NCBI GenBank assembly: GCA_030220185.1
Contig: JASPKZ010002337.1
Coordinates: 2,637,501 to 2,701,500, forward strand
DNA length: 64,000 nucleotides
Reading direction: 5' to 3'
From: Diploptera punctata
Lineage: Eukaryota; Arthropoda; Insecta; Blattodea; Blaberidae
The translations under genes were made by a program, and so were the position numbers. Position 1 is the first letter of the stretch. The number at the start of each line of letters is the position of its first letter. The notes under the pieces were generated by a model. The model did not search any database. It was not told where the DNA came from and worked only from the letters and a program-made list of their open reading frames with translations. Below are positions 10,620 through 20,939 of the stretch, piece after piece.

Positions 10620-11969
10620 CAGGGCAAGTCAAAATGTTGTGCAGGTTTTCAAAAATTTATTATGTGAAATGTAATGAACATATAATATCGTGAGACATAT
10701 TGTATGAAAGGTAAACTCTCAAAGTTTAGTTGTCCACTTCTAAAGTCCCGCGTTCACCCGCAAGATGTCAACAGCAGAGCAGTAAAGGAAAATGGCGTTG
10801 ACTGGGGATCAGAAGTCTTTCTGTGTGCTTGATTACCATGTAAACAACTCTGTGACTAGTGTTCAACGACATTTCCGTACCAGATACGATAAAGACCCGC
10901 CGGATGGGAGATCCATTCGTAAGTGGTCACACACAATTTAGGGATTCAGGCTGTATCTGTAAACGAAAATCGAGTGGCCGTCCGTCGACGAGTGAAGAGA
11001 CAGTCGAACGCGTTCGCACATGCTTCGTGCGGAGTCCACAGAAATCCACCTACCGGGGAGCGACAGAACTTCAACTACCACAAAAAACTGTATGGCGGAT
11101 TCTCCGGAAACGTTTACAGATGAAACCCTACCACTTGCAACTGGTTCAAGCCTTAAAACCCGCCGATTATGCTTTGCGAGCGTCCTTCTGTGTTGATTTT
11201 TCTCGCATTAATGGAAGAGAATGAGTTCCATGAGAGGGTAGTTTACAGTGATGAAGCGACTTTCCACCTTTCAGGAAAAGTGAATAGACACAATGTAAGG
11301 ATTTGGGGAACTGGTAACCCCCATGCAACTCTGGAACATCAACGCGATTCTCCGAAAGTGAATGTCTTTTGTGCCATTTCCCATGCAAAGGTTTATGGGC
11401 CCTTTTTCTTTCATGAACGTACTGTGAACGGACATGTTTTCCTTGATATTCTACAACAATGGCTCCTTCCGCAGCTTGAAGCGGATAGTCCAGATTTCAT
11501 TCTGCAGTTGGATGGTGCCCCTCCACATTACCATGGCAGTGTTCGAGACCATTTGAATACGGCTTTACCACAACGCTGGATAGGCCGTGCATCTCAGGGT
11601 GATCAACAACTCATTCATTGGCCACCTCGTTCACCAGATCTAACCCCGTGTGATTTCTTCATGTGGGGTCTTGTAAAGGATCATGTTTACGTACCACCAC
11701 TTCCAACAACACTGCATGAACTGCGTGCCCGCATCACAGCAGCCATTGCTGATATCGACCGCGGACTGCTACAGAAAGTTTGGCAGGAGATTGAATATCG
11801 GCTTGACATCTGTCGTGTAACAAAAGGCGCTCACATAGAACATCTGTGAATATTTAAAAAAAAACTTTGAGAGTTTACCTTTCATACAATATGTCTCACA
11901 ATATTATATGTTCATTACATTTCACATAATAAATTTCTGAAAACCTGCACAACATTTTGACTTGCCCTG
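10620..11969 (+). mobile_element. Near-complete Tc1/mariner-type transposon with 108-bp TIRs
   Basis: Left TIR 10620-10727 and right TIR 11862-11969 are inverted copies with about two mismatches and start CAGGGCAAGTCAAAATGTTG. TA flanks both ends (10618-10619, 11970-11971). Length 1350 bp with one transposase gene (10792-11849). The related repeat copy at 13360-13600 shows the uninterrupted site with a single TA, confirming the boundaries. The near-identical TIRs suggest a fairly recent insertion, though the transposase is already broken. Confidence 0.93.
10792..11849 (+). pseudogene. Transposase of the 1350-bp element, two frameshifts
   Basis: Cut-and-paste transposase of the IS630-Tc1-mariner superfamily. 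The first ATG after the left TIR opens MALTGDQKSFCVLDYHVNNS, an N-terminal helix-turn-helix. The frame shifts by +1 near 10920 into FRDSGCICKRKSSGRPSTSE (GRP linker, second HTH), and by +1 again in the T run near 11195-11202 into FLALMEENEFHERVVYSDEA. Catalytic residues are present: YSDEA, QLDGAPPH and SPDLTPCD. I count 46 residues between the second and third aspartates; similar insect transposases that I recall have 41. It ends with a stop just before the right TIR. About 350 residues if read through. Confidence 0.9.
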
Positions 11970-12094
11970 TATTTGCAAATAGAATATGTATTAGCCATTG
12001 CTCAGACAGTGTAGCCAATTTATCACAAATTACCGCTAACAAACAAGTGAACGCTGAACTAATCTGATATACTAACTGTCATTTTCTCACCTTA

Positions 12095-12740
12095 ATTTGC
12101 CCAAACTAATACTAACTTGACCAAACTAACACTAACTTGACCAAACTAACACTAAAACTTGCCCAAACTAATACTAAAACTTGCCCAAACTAACACGGAT
12201 TTGCCCGAACTAGTACTAACTTGCCCAAACTAACACTAACTTGCCCAAACCAACACTAACTTGCCCAAACTAACACTAACTTGCCCAAACTAACACTAAC
12301 TTGCCCAAACTAACACTAACTTGCCCAAACTAACACTAACTTGCCCAAACTAACACCAACTTGCCCAAACTAACACCAACTTGCCCAAACTAACACCAAC
12401 TTGCCCAAACTAACACCAACTTGCCCAAACTAACACCAACTTCCCAAACTAACACCAACTTGCCCAAACTAACACCAACTTGCCCAAACTAACACCAACT
12501 TGCCCAAACTAACACTAACTTGTCCAAACTAACCCTAATTTGACCAAACTAACACTAACTTGCACAAAATAACACTAACTTGACCAAACTAACACTAACT
12601 TGACCAAACTAACACTAACTTGACCAAACTAACACTAACTTGCCCAAAATAATACTAACTTGTCCAAAATAACACTAACTTGACCAAACTAACCCTAACT
12701 TACACAAACTAACACTAAATTTCCCATCTAACTCTAACTT
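12095..12740. repeat. 20-bp minisatellite, about 32 units
   Basis: Unit TTGCCCAAACTAACACTAAC repeated with few substitutions (TTGACCAAAC and AACACCAAC variants, one 1-nt deletion near 12443). It is expanded inside repeat R1 copy A; copy B at 13800-13830 has only one or two units. No spacers, so not CRISPR. Confidence 0.95.
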
Positions 12741-13189
12741 TCCCACTAATGTAAGTGGACTCCTGGGATAGAATCCCTTTATATGTGGGTAAACATGTTG
12801 ACAACTAGCTCTAGCAGGAATGTGTTATCAGATTGGCCAACATGATGCTAGCAGTCACTTATTCACAGGGGGCACAGTGGCATAGGAATAGCCGTTACGT
12901 ACTGCAAAAACTGCATAATACAGCAGGCAATTACAATTTTACAATAAAGTAGCTAAAACACAAGTATTGGCGGTGCTGGCAAACACAGAGAAACAAACAT
13001 AAACAAAATTGTGCACACTTTATAAGTCCAATACGTGTAGGGCCTAATAAATGTATCAGAACTGAATTTAATGTTACTCCCTGAACGTATTACACCGTTA
13101 TATAATAATGGGACGATACTCCGCAGAACCGCATACTACCCCCCACCTATCACTACTCCGCATAGTATCTAACTGTAGCGCTTGTTTTG

Positions 13190-13360
13190 GTATATAATAT
13201 GCTACCCAAATGCCTCACGATGCTGGGTGAGCACCGGTCCAATATTGACCTAAATTCTATGAGAAAATTCCTTTTTCCATGGAGACGCGAACAAACCAAG
13301 TACCGTAGTTCTGCGCCAAGGCATCTTGCCTTAACCACTCGGCTACGGTGCGGGAATTTG
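13190..13360 (-). mobile_element. tRNA-derived SINE, family C, partial copy
   Basis: The right part of family C: the ATGCTGGGTGAGCACCGG body, then on the minus strand a tRNA-like head GCCGAGTGGTTAAGGCAAG. Body 5'-truncated compared with 14935-15268. The two short ORFs across it are not genes. Confidence 0.75.
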
Positions 13361-13970
13361 GGAAAGTTAGGTAGAAAAAATGGGCGAGTTAGTACAGCAG
13401 ATACATTTAGCGTTCACTTGTAGGATAGTGGGTTTTTGTGATAAGTTGCCTACATTCTCTGAGCATTGACTAATACATATTTTATATTGCAAATATGCTG
13501 ATGTTAGGTTAATTTGAGCTCAACTTCTCATTTCATTTTAAGGCATTTCTCACATTTTAACCTCAGAGAAAAAAAATATATATACATATATGTTGATTTT
13601 TTCCCCAAAAAATATATCAATTGCCTTAAAGTGATGTGAGAATTTGAGTTGAAAGTAACCTAAACTCTCCATATTACAATGTAAAAATGTATTATATTAT
13701 CAGTTATTGCTCAGACAGTGTAGCTGACTTATCACAAAAACCCGCTAACAAACAAGCGAACACTAAGTAATCTGGTGCACTAACTCGCCCATTTTCTCAC
13801 TCTAACTTGCCCAAATTAACACTAACTTGCCAATTTTCGCACCTTAACTTGTCATTAATCTTGGGATAGAATCCCGCTATAGTGTATAAACATGTTGGTA
13901 ACTGGCTGTAGCAGGAACACGTGTTATCACATTGGCCAACATGACGCTAGCAGTCACTTTTTCTCCGATC
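13360..13970. repeat. Repeat family R1, copies C (minus) and B (plus), as an inverted pair
   Basis: Copy C (about 13360-13600, minus) and copy B (about 13570-13970, plus) meet head to head at an AT-rich centre near 13570-13600. Copy C carries the transposon-free site matching 10618/11970. Copy B keeps TTGGCCAACATGACGCTAGC at its right end. No coding capacity. Confidence 0.65.
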
Positions 13971-14004
13971 GAATATTGACAGGTGGCACCAACTAGACCA
14001 CATA

Positions 14005-14250
14005 ACAGTGAGCTACAAGATCTTTATTGGAAACCAGATTTAATAAGAACAGTTAGGTCTTACTCGACTACGATGGGGAGGCCAAGTGACACGAGAGAAA
14101 TGAAAGACGGGCATGGAAACTCCTTGTAGGAAAACCAGAATGAAACTTGTAGGAAAATTATGAGGTGATGATAGGAAAATATTAGAGCCGTATAGAGATG
14201 TATGGAGGGCTTATATCCCTGTGGCCTTGAACCTCTGGGTTCATTTAGTG
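14005..14250 (+). repeat. LINE 3' end (plus)
   Basis: The 3' coding end seen repeatedly here: AACCAGATTTAATAAGAACA, then GAAAGACGGGCATGGAAACT, ending CTTGAACCTCTGGGTTCA. Same family as 23575, 27480, 39815 and 42055. Frame broken. Confidence 0.65.
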
Positions 14251-14259
14251 CCAGTTTAT

Positions 14260-14630
14260 TTTGACACGAGAAGAATATGTTCAATAATATAAATGTTAAT
14301 ATTTAATTTTAGGAAGTTATATTTTGAGGTTATTTTAATTATATTATTTTTGGTCTGGACATCTTACCTCAATATTAATGTTGATTTGTTCTTGGACGTG
14401 TTTCAAAACAATTCTGTTTTATCGTCAGCTTTCCCAGACTCTGGGAATTAATATAATATAATATAAATGTTGTTTTTCTCTAATTTTGTAATTGTTTCGA
14501 ATGGGTGGTAATTCATTATTCTGTGATTATTTCTATTATGTTTTGTGGATTCGAAACGTTCTCTTTTTTTTTAAAGAGAGAATAACTTGTTAAAGGTTTA
14601 ATTTGATTCATATTTAATCCTCCAAAATGA
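14260..14630. other. No recognisable gene
   Basis: AT-rich; nothing supported. Confidence 0.4.
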
Positions 14631-14634
14631 AAGA

Positions 14635-14930
14635 AAATTTTCATATTGAGTATTTGAGAACAAAGTGCTTAGAAACATTTTTGGACCATAGAAAGACGAG
14701 CAGTCAGGTGAATGGAGGGAAGTACATAAGTTATATTTAGGGCAAACCAGATGTAATAAGAACAGTTAATTCTCGTTGGCTGTAATTAAATGTCATGTGA
14801 CATTAATGGGGATGAAAGAGGGAAAGGGAAGTTCTTGTAGCCAAATATGTAGACCAAGAATGAGGCGACAAAATAATATTAATCATAATTTGACAGAAAT
14901 TAATTAAAGGCCGCAATAGGAAAAATAAAC
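14635..14930 (+). pseudogene. LINE fragment (plus)
   Basis: EYLRTKCLETFLDH-type remnant followed by the same ACCAGATGTAATAAGAACAG segment and a GAGGGAAAGGGAAGTTCTTG block. Degenerate. Confidence 0.5.
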
Positions 14931-14934
14931 TCCT

Positions 14935-15268
14935 GGCGCGACAGGCCTACAAGGTCCTTAGCCTATCAGCCGGCTGCTGGACTCACATCCACATGTGTCA
15001 ATCACAGAGGTAGATGATAATCAGCCAGTGTAGGGGTGACATGTGGTCAGCATGTCGAGTCCCCCAGCCGTTTAGCTGGTTTTCTCAACCTGGAGCCGCT
15101 ACTTATTGTAGCTACCCAAATGCATCACGATGCTGGGTGGGCACCGGTCCCATACTGGCCGAAATACCATGAGAAAATTTCTTCCCCCATGGAGACTCGA
15201 ACCAGCGCAAGTCCCGTAGCCCTGCACCAAGGCTTCCTGCCTTAACCACTCGGCTACGGCGCGGGACA
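14935..15268 (-). mobile_element. tRNA-derived SINE, family C, full copy
   Basis: On the minus strand it begins CCGCGCCGTAGCCGAGTGG with A box (TAGCCGAGTGGTTAAGG) and B box (GGTTCGAGTCTCC). The body contains TCAACCTGGAGCCGCTACTT (given on the plus strand) and a 3' end GGCCTGTCGCGCC. Best-preserved family C copy in the window. Confidence 0.85.
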
Positions 15269-15434
15269 ATAGGAAAAATGCTGTCGCTAATATAGCGAGC
15301 GGGAAAATTTAGAACCAGACTTAGGGCGTACTACCAGCAAAACACGTAAAGTTAAACACGGTATGTGAAATTAATTTAAGATTAACTTAAATTATATAAA
15401 AAAGCCAAACTACAAGCTTACCTTTATAATAATA

Positions 15435-15875
15435 AAAGTAAAGTGATCCCACGACAGGCCTCAGGAGGCCCTTGGGGTAGTGGGAGGTTAAGGCTCCCAC
15501 TTTTTTCTAGACAATCGGCACTTGATGTCAGCCGGGTAGTCAGCCCTGCGTGACGGCCGCCTTTACCCCCAGAACAAGCGTCTGGTACTCATTTCCGTTA
15601 GAGGCTGAGTCGACCCCAGGGCCATAGTGCCGCCAGAAAGTTTGGGTCAGTTTAAAAATCCTGACCCCTCCGGGACTTGAACCCGCGACCTTCTGTTATA
15701 ATAATAACAGTTTTAAAATATTAATAGTTAATATACTTTATCTCGACCCCAGGGCCATAGTGCCGCCAGAAAGTTTGGGTCAGTTTAAAAATCCTGACCC
15801 CTCCGGGACTTGAATCCGCGACCTTCTGTTATAATAATAACAGTTTTAAAATATTAATAGTTAATATACTTTATC
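15435..15875 (-). mobile_element. tRNA-derived SINE, family B, with 133-bp tandem duplication
   Basis: Body AAGTGATCCCACGACAGGCC...GACGGCCGCCTTTACC. The end nearest the tRNA head (CGGGACTTGAACCCGCGACC) is followed by TTATAATAATAACAG. The unit 15610-15742 is repeated at 15743-15875 almost exactly, duplicating SINE sequence together with its right flank. The tRNA 5' end seen in the copy at 17533 is missing. Confidence 0.8.
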
Positions 15876-16089
15876 ACGATATCATCGCGGCATGATAGTT
15901 GTAAACAAACGCCATCACTTACACGACTGATCTAGAAAGAAACTGAAGTACTTGGGTCATAGACTGATGTTACAGGGAGAAATTTCAAAACATTCATTCC
16001 GGCTTTTGTAGACTAATACGTTATTGCCTCTTCACCGATACTCGAGTCTTGTTTACTATGCGAGCTATTAAAAAAGTAACGCAAAAACG

Positions 16090-16958
16090 GAGTAAGTGCA
16101 ATATAAATGCTTGTGAAAATATATTTTATAAATAAAAATGGATGTGAGCCTGTGTGTCCTTTATGGACTCAAAAACTACTTGACCGATTTCAATAGTGTA
16201 TTCACGATCATTTAGAGAATTTTTTCTGGGACAATTAACATATTATCGCCTCACTATGATGGTTATCCGTTTATATAACAGCGGGTGCCGCGCGACAATG
16301 CTTGACAATGGTTGACGTGCGGAATTATTATAGTGGCGGTAGTCGGCATCTTTGCATTTAATTATATATCACAGCTGTGGGGGAAATAAAGCGAGCCGCT
16401 GGACAACCATCTTAATGAAGCGATAATACGTACTATAGGGCCGGAGCTAAAACAAAAATGTGGATCGGTGCAGTAAAAAAGCCGCTTTTTGGACGCTTAA
16501 GGGTCGATTTCACCAACAGAGTTAACAGTATTACGCCAGTTTTCCCCATGTATAATACATAGCTTAAACTGGCGTAATACGGTTACCTCTTTTGGTGAAA
16601 TCGACCCTAAATGGCTTACGCTGCCTAAACCATAACAAATACACCAAATTAACGTACACAGAATTGAATAGGAAAAAAAAAAAATCTGCAACAAAGTCCG
16701 CGACAGCATATGTCTATCTTTTATGGATAACTTACAATAACAATTTTTGTCTTTCAGCTCATTGATGAAAGAAGACCGGGATAAGTAGATTCCCTAGCAA
16801 CGTCGGATTCTCTATCATGAGAGACAGCAGGAAATCGCCCGCAATGCCGTAGCCCGTTAACGCTCTACAGGTCCAAATTTTTGTTTCATCAAAATCAAAC
16901 TTGGCATATAGCAATTAATTAAAAACGTCATTCCCCAATTCCCGGGTAATCAGCTAGT
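16090..16958. mobile_element. Helitron-like repeat, family H, copy 1
   Basis: Contains GGATGTGAGCCTGTGTGTCC near the start, CCGATTTCAATAGTG, GACAGCATATGTCTATCTTT, and an end CCCGGGTAATCAGCTAGT. A CTAGT-type end after a GC-rich segment is typical of Helitron-like non-autonomous repeats in insects. The 5' boundary is uncertain. Related blocks are at 19650-20935. No coding capacity. Confidence 0.5.
16501..16607. mobile_element. 107-bp MITE with 3-bp TAA duplication
   Basis: Inverted ends GGGTCGATTTCACCAA and TTGGTGAAATCGACCC flank a foldback centre (GTATTACGCCAGTTT and AAACTGGCGTAATAC). TAA flanks it on both sides (16498-16500 and 16608-16610). Sister repeats at about 19862 and 20205 have GCTTAAATG uninterrupted at the matching place. 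A TAA duplication suggests the PIF/Harbinger superfamily. Confidence 0.8.
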
Positions 16959-17089
16959 ATTTAATAAATAAAACCATCAAAGCTTTATATGATTTTCATA
17001 ATACATCCAAACGCTTAAAAAAGCTGGACATCAATGTGGCGTTTAAGACGAATAAGACTTTATACAATATAATAAAAAATAAAACTAAA

Positions 17090-17240
17090 GTAAAAAGAAC
17101 AGTTGCCAGGTGTATTTAGGCCAAACAAACAGACCGTTTAATTCTCATGTAAAAGAGCATATGAAGGCACATAATATAAATCTTGAAATTTCGAAATGTG
17201 CTAACCACTCACTTCAATTTGCATCATTGTTTTAATTCAG
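17090..17240 (+). pseudogene. Penelope-like GIY-YIG fragment
   Basis: Encodes VYLGQTNRPFNSHVKEHMKA followed by HNINLEISKCANHSL, the core of a PLE GIY-YIG domain (Y-[IL]-G, R and E positions) without the first GIY strand. Confidence 0.6.
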
Positions 17241-17274
17241 ATTTTAAAGTTTTACATGTTTGTCATCATCATCA

Positions 17275-18260
17275 TCATCCAGGGATTAAGCCTGTTGGCT
17301 CGTTCCGGTTTCATGAAAGCTAGAATTGTTAAAATTGTTCAGACCATCTTCTGTGTGGGCGTCCAACATTTCTCCTTCCGTGCGGTTTATAATTTAGCAA
17401 TAATTTTGAAAATCTTTCTTCTGGCATTCTATCAACATGTTCTTTGCAGGCGTTCGTATATTTAATTAGTCGGTCTGTAAGTTTGAAAATATTTAGTTAC
17501 TTTCTTATATCTTCACTTATTTTCTTATCCAGCAGAGTAAAGGTAAAGTGATCCCACAACAGGCCTCAGGAGGCCCTTGGGGTAGTAGGAGGTTAAGGCT
17601 CCCACTTTTTCTAGACAATCTGCACTTTATGTCAGCCGGGTTGTCAGCCCTGCGTGACGGCCGCCTTTACCCCAGAACAAGTGTCTGGTACTCATTTCAG
17701 TTAGAGGCTGAGTCGACCCCAGGGCCATAGTGCCGCCAGAGGGTTTGGGTCAGTTTAAAAATCCTGACCCCAACGGGACTTGAACCCTCGACCCTCCGGC
17801 TTGTAGCTCAGTGCCTTAACCACTACGCTACGGCCGAGTATAGCCTGCTATATTTCTTAAAAATCTCATCTCAGCTGCTTCCAATCTTTGTTCTTGTCTT
17901 TTAGTGATCGTCCAACATTCTGATCCATACATCAATACAGTAACAGCCATTACTTTATAAAATGTATTTTTTGTTTCTTTTCTTGTGTTTTTAAGGGTTC
18001 TTTTAATAGTGCCACACATTAGATTAAATTTATTTTTTTGTCTTTAATATCTTCAATTTTAACATATGATAAATTGAAACCTAGATATTTAAAATTATTA
18101 ACTTGTTCTAAAATTTTATCATCAATTACTATTTTTGCTCTTAAGGTATAATGTTCCTTAAATGCTAAAATTTTAGTTTTATTATTTGAAATTTTTAAAT
18201 TGTAATTGACACTTATTTTTTCCAAATTAAAAACAGCCCTCTGTAGATCATCTTCTTCTG
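17275..18260 (-). pseudogene. LINE reverse-transcriptase fragment split by a SINE (minus)
   Basis: Minus-strand reading from 18260: LKISNNKTKILAFK, VNNFKYLGFNLSYV, then MYGSECWTITKRQEQRLEAA and EMRFLRNIAGYT at 17840. It resumes beyond the SINE (17533-17838) as LLDKKISEDIRK, KEHVDRMPEERFSKLLLNYK and GRRNVGRPHRRWSEQ. Except for a few stops and one shift it is one of the more continuous LINE relics here. A GAGTA repeat on both sides of the SINE is a possible target duplication. Confidence 0.75.
17533..17838 (-). mobile_element. tRNA-derived SINE, family B, full copy
   Basis: On the minus strand it starts GGCCGTAGCGTAGTGGTTAA (A box) with B box GGGTTCAAGTCCC, then the family B body ending GGGATCACTTTACC. 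Inserted in a LINE; flanked by GAGTA. Confidence 0.85.
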
Positions 18261-18286
18261 GAAATCACTACATGTTTGTGTAAAAA

Positions 18287-18365
18287 ACCTTTTAGAAGCC
18301 TTAGAAATATATAAACTAAAGAAAAGTAATCTTTAGTTTATATACTTCTAAGGCTTCTAAAAGGT
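18287..18365. repeat. Perfect-looking hairpin, 35-bp arms
   Basis: Left arm 18287-18321 and right arm 18331-18365 are complementary with a single mismatch around a 9-nt loop. It could be a minimal MITE, or a small-RNA-type hairpin. Nothing in the sequence decides between them. Confidence 0.75.
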
Positions 18366-18384
18366 AAAGTAATATCCAAAACAA

Positions 18385-18490
18385 ATAACAAAATACAAAC
18401 CTAAAGGCACTCGAGATGTGGGCAGACCTAGAAAGAGATGGGCTGAAGTCGGAACGGGTCAACAGACCTAATCCATGAATGCAGATGATG
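18385..18490 (+). repeat. LINE 3' end (plus)
   Basis: GTRDVGRPRKRWAEVGTGQQ followed by a stop and an ATGATGATGAAGAA tail: the last codons and tail of a LINE. Confidence 0.65.
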
Positions 18491-18599
18491 ATGAAGAAAA
18501 GTAATAAAACCCAATTAGATTTAAATTATTAACATCTGTTAAACTTATAAAAAAATATGTTTTTATACATTGCTACATAATACGGTACAGTTATAAGAC

Positions 18600-19045
18600 A
18601 AGTTGTAACATATTCCAGTAAAAACTTGGACACTTAAAGAAGCAGAAAAGCAAAAGATTTTAGTCTTTGAAAGGAAAGTAATAAGAAAAATCTTTGGAAC
18701 AATAAGGAATCAGGACGGATCAAGGAGAATTCGAAAAATGAAGGAATAAATAGAATTATCAAAAACAGAAATATAATTAACTTCACTAAAACACAAAGAG
18801 TAAGCTGTAATAAACACATTAGAATGAATGATAAAAGGTTGGTAAAAAAATATATACAAATAAAAGCCATTAATACCTAAATATATTGGACGACCCAAAA
18901 GAAGATGGGAAGATGATGTAATTGATAAAATTGGAACAAATGTATCCAGAATGTAAGAGTGTGGAAATAACTCGTTGAGAAGGCCAAAACATTTTCCAAA
19001 ACATTCTCCAATTGAAGCTGTTGCGTATTACTACGAGTAAGAAGA
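18600..19045 (+). pseudogene. LINE reverse-transcriptase C-terminal fragment (plus)
   Basis: TWTLKEAEKQKILVFERKVI and NDKRLVKKYIQIK, ending VEKAKTFSKTF. Same family as 28920-29410, but more decayed (several stops). Confidence 0.65.
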
Positions 19046-19049
19046 GAGA

Positions 19050-19640
19050 AAATATACTTCATTAATGTATCCAGCCTTAGCTGATGACACGAATCCATCG
19101 TAAACTTACGCTATAAGTTGCAATGGGGCTGCATTTGAACATGCAGCTTATGTGGGCATTCAAGGTGAGTGTCCACGAGGTTAAAAGAAAGATATAGGAA
19201 AGACAGAAATGAACCCTTCGGCCTCGAATAATCTAATACCATCAGGGTCGAAGAAAACAAGAGGTCAGGCAAGGGAGACTGGATAGGAAAGTAAAAAGAG
19301 GGATCTGGTATTAGAAAAGGAAGAAATACCAGATCGGTTAAAGATAAAAGTAAGGAGCAAAACACAAGTAAGTGGAAGCAATGTTTTGCTCAGCTTGGGC
19401 ACCTTGTGGTCGCCATCCACATATCCCCTAGATGGGGACCCCTGAGGGTAAGAAGAGAGAAGATATAACGTGTTTATATTTTGTTTATATTGTATTGCTT
19501 GGTTACAAAGAAGAGAGAGGATATAATGCGTTTATCTTTTGTTTATATTGTACTGCTTGGTTACATTTGTTCATAGTTGACTATACAAGTAAATAGAAAA
19601 AAAAATGTATTTATGACATTCGTCTAAGAAGATACTGTAT
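19050..19640. other. No recognisable gene
   Basis: Contains a short tandem (GGATATAATGCGTTTAT near 19455 and 19510) and a LINE-like 3' scrap (AGGTCAGGCAAGGGAGACTG near 19262). Nothing else supported. Confidence 0.4.
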
Positions 19641-19649
19641 TGAAACAGC

Positions 19650-20935
19650 TGTTACATATCTATTATACTGTATAAAAATGAATGTTTGTTTGTTTGTTCG
19701 TATTTTATGCGTTGTCATACCATTCATCCGATTGTAACGGGGTTTTTTGCAAAATGTTGAGATTCCCGGTATGAACATAGGCTATAAGAGAGTTGTGATA
19801 CTCAACTCCTACATTCTTAAAAATCACCCTTTGTAGTGACAAACGTAAATAAGTCCCTTTTTGACGCTTAAATGTCTTACTCTGCCCAAACCGTAACAAA
19901 TACAAAACAATTAATGTACACAGAAAAAAGCTCTACAAAAAAGTCGGCGACAGCATATGTTTATATTTTTACGTATAACTAACCATACCGATTTTTGTCT
20001 TTTTATTGATGGCAAGAAGATCGGGATAAGTAGATTCCCGGGCAAGCGTGCGCTGCCATCCGATTGTGATGGGGCTTTTTGCAAAATGTTCAGGATTTTC
20101 CCGGGAAGGTTATAGGCTATAAGAGAGTTTTAATGCTCAAGTCCTTCACCCTTAAAAATCACCCTATGTAGTGAAACACGTGAAAAAAAAGTAGCTTTTT
20201 GTACGCTTAAATGGCTTACGATGCCTAAACAACAAGTACACCAAATTAATGTACACAGAATTGAATATATATAAAAAGCTATACAAAAATCCGTGACAGC
20301 GTATGTTTATCTTTTACGGATAACTAACAATAACCACTTTTGTCTTTCATTGATGTCAAGAAGATCGGGATAAGTAGATTCCCGGGCAAGTATAGCAGCG
20401 CACGGCGGGTGTTCTTTTACGGATAACTCAAAATAACGAATTTTGTTTTTCAGCTCATTTCTGCCAAGTATATTGGGATACGTAGATTCCCGGGCAACGC
20501 CGGGTAATCAGCACGGGGTATCTAAAAATAATTACGATATGGCTTTGCTTATAGTGGTTGCTTAAATATTAAATTTTGAAAGATGAAATTGTATTTACTA
20601 TTTGGATTGTATGAAAAGTAGTTTGAAAATAGAATTAATTAGTTTATTGGTTGATTCAGCTGCAATAACGAAGAGAGCAAATTTATAAATATTTTTCCTT
20701 TTACTTATTCAACTTAACATAAAAACACAATTTTCGTCTTTCAGCAAATTTATGTCAAGAAGATCGGGATAAGCAGATTCTTGTGCAACGCCAAGTAATC
20801 AGCACGGGTATCTAAAAATAATAACGATACAAATTTATAATTATTTTTTCTTTTACTTTTTCAACTAAAAGCAAAAACACGTGATCATTTATTTAGGCAC
20901 AGAAGCGCACGCCGGGTATTAGCTAGTGTTAAATA
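19650..20935. mobile_element. Helitron-like repeat, family H, with internal tandem units
   Basis: Begins near ATGAATGTTTGTTTGTTTG, typical of the 5' end of these repeats. It holds at least two tandem units of about 320-345 bp (about 19725-20045 and 20050-20395) with GATCGGGATAAGTAGATTCC at their ends, plus partial units to 20815, and ends GCCGGGTATTAGCTAGT at about 20910-20930. Shares long segments with 16480-16960. No transposase gene. Confidence 0.5.
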
Positions 20936-20939
20936 AAAT

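Larger units (their letters stand above)
10525..12890 (+). repeat. Repeat family R1, copy A (interrupted by a mariner-type element)
   Basis: Starts TATATGTTGATTTTTTCCC (10532) and contains GAGAAGTTGAGCTCAAA, ATTGCTCAGACAGTGTAGC, a 20-bp minisatellite, and TTGGCCAACATGATGCTAGC near the right end. Shorter copies without the inserted transposon are at 13360-13600 (inverted) and 13570-13970. Nature unknown. Confidence 0.7.

Noticed and set aside
12095..12740. Regular repeat that could be taken for a CRISPR array
   Set aside because: Units abut without unique spacers; a eukaryotic minisatellite.
15036..15245. 69-codon ORF
   Set aside because: Lies inside a family C SINE; equivalent false frames occur in the other copies (27085, 35129).
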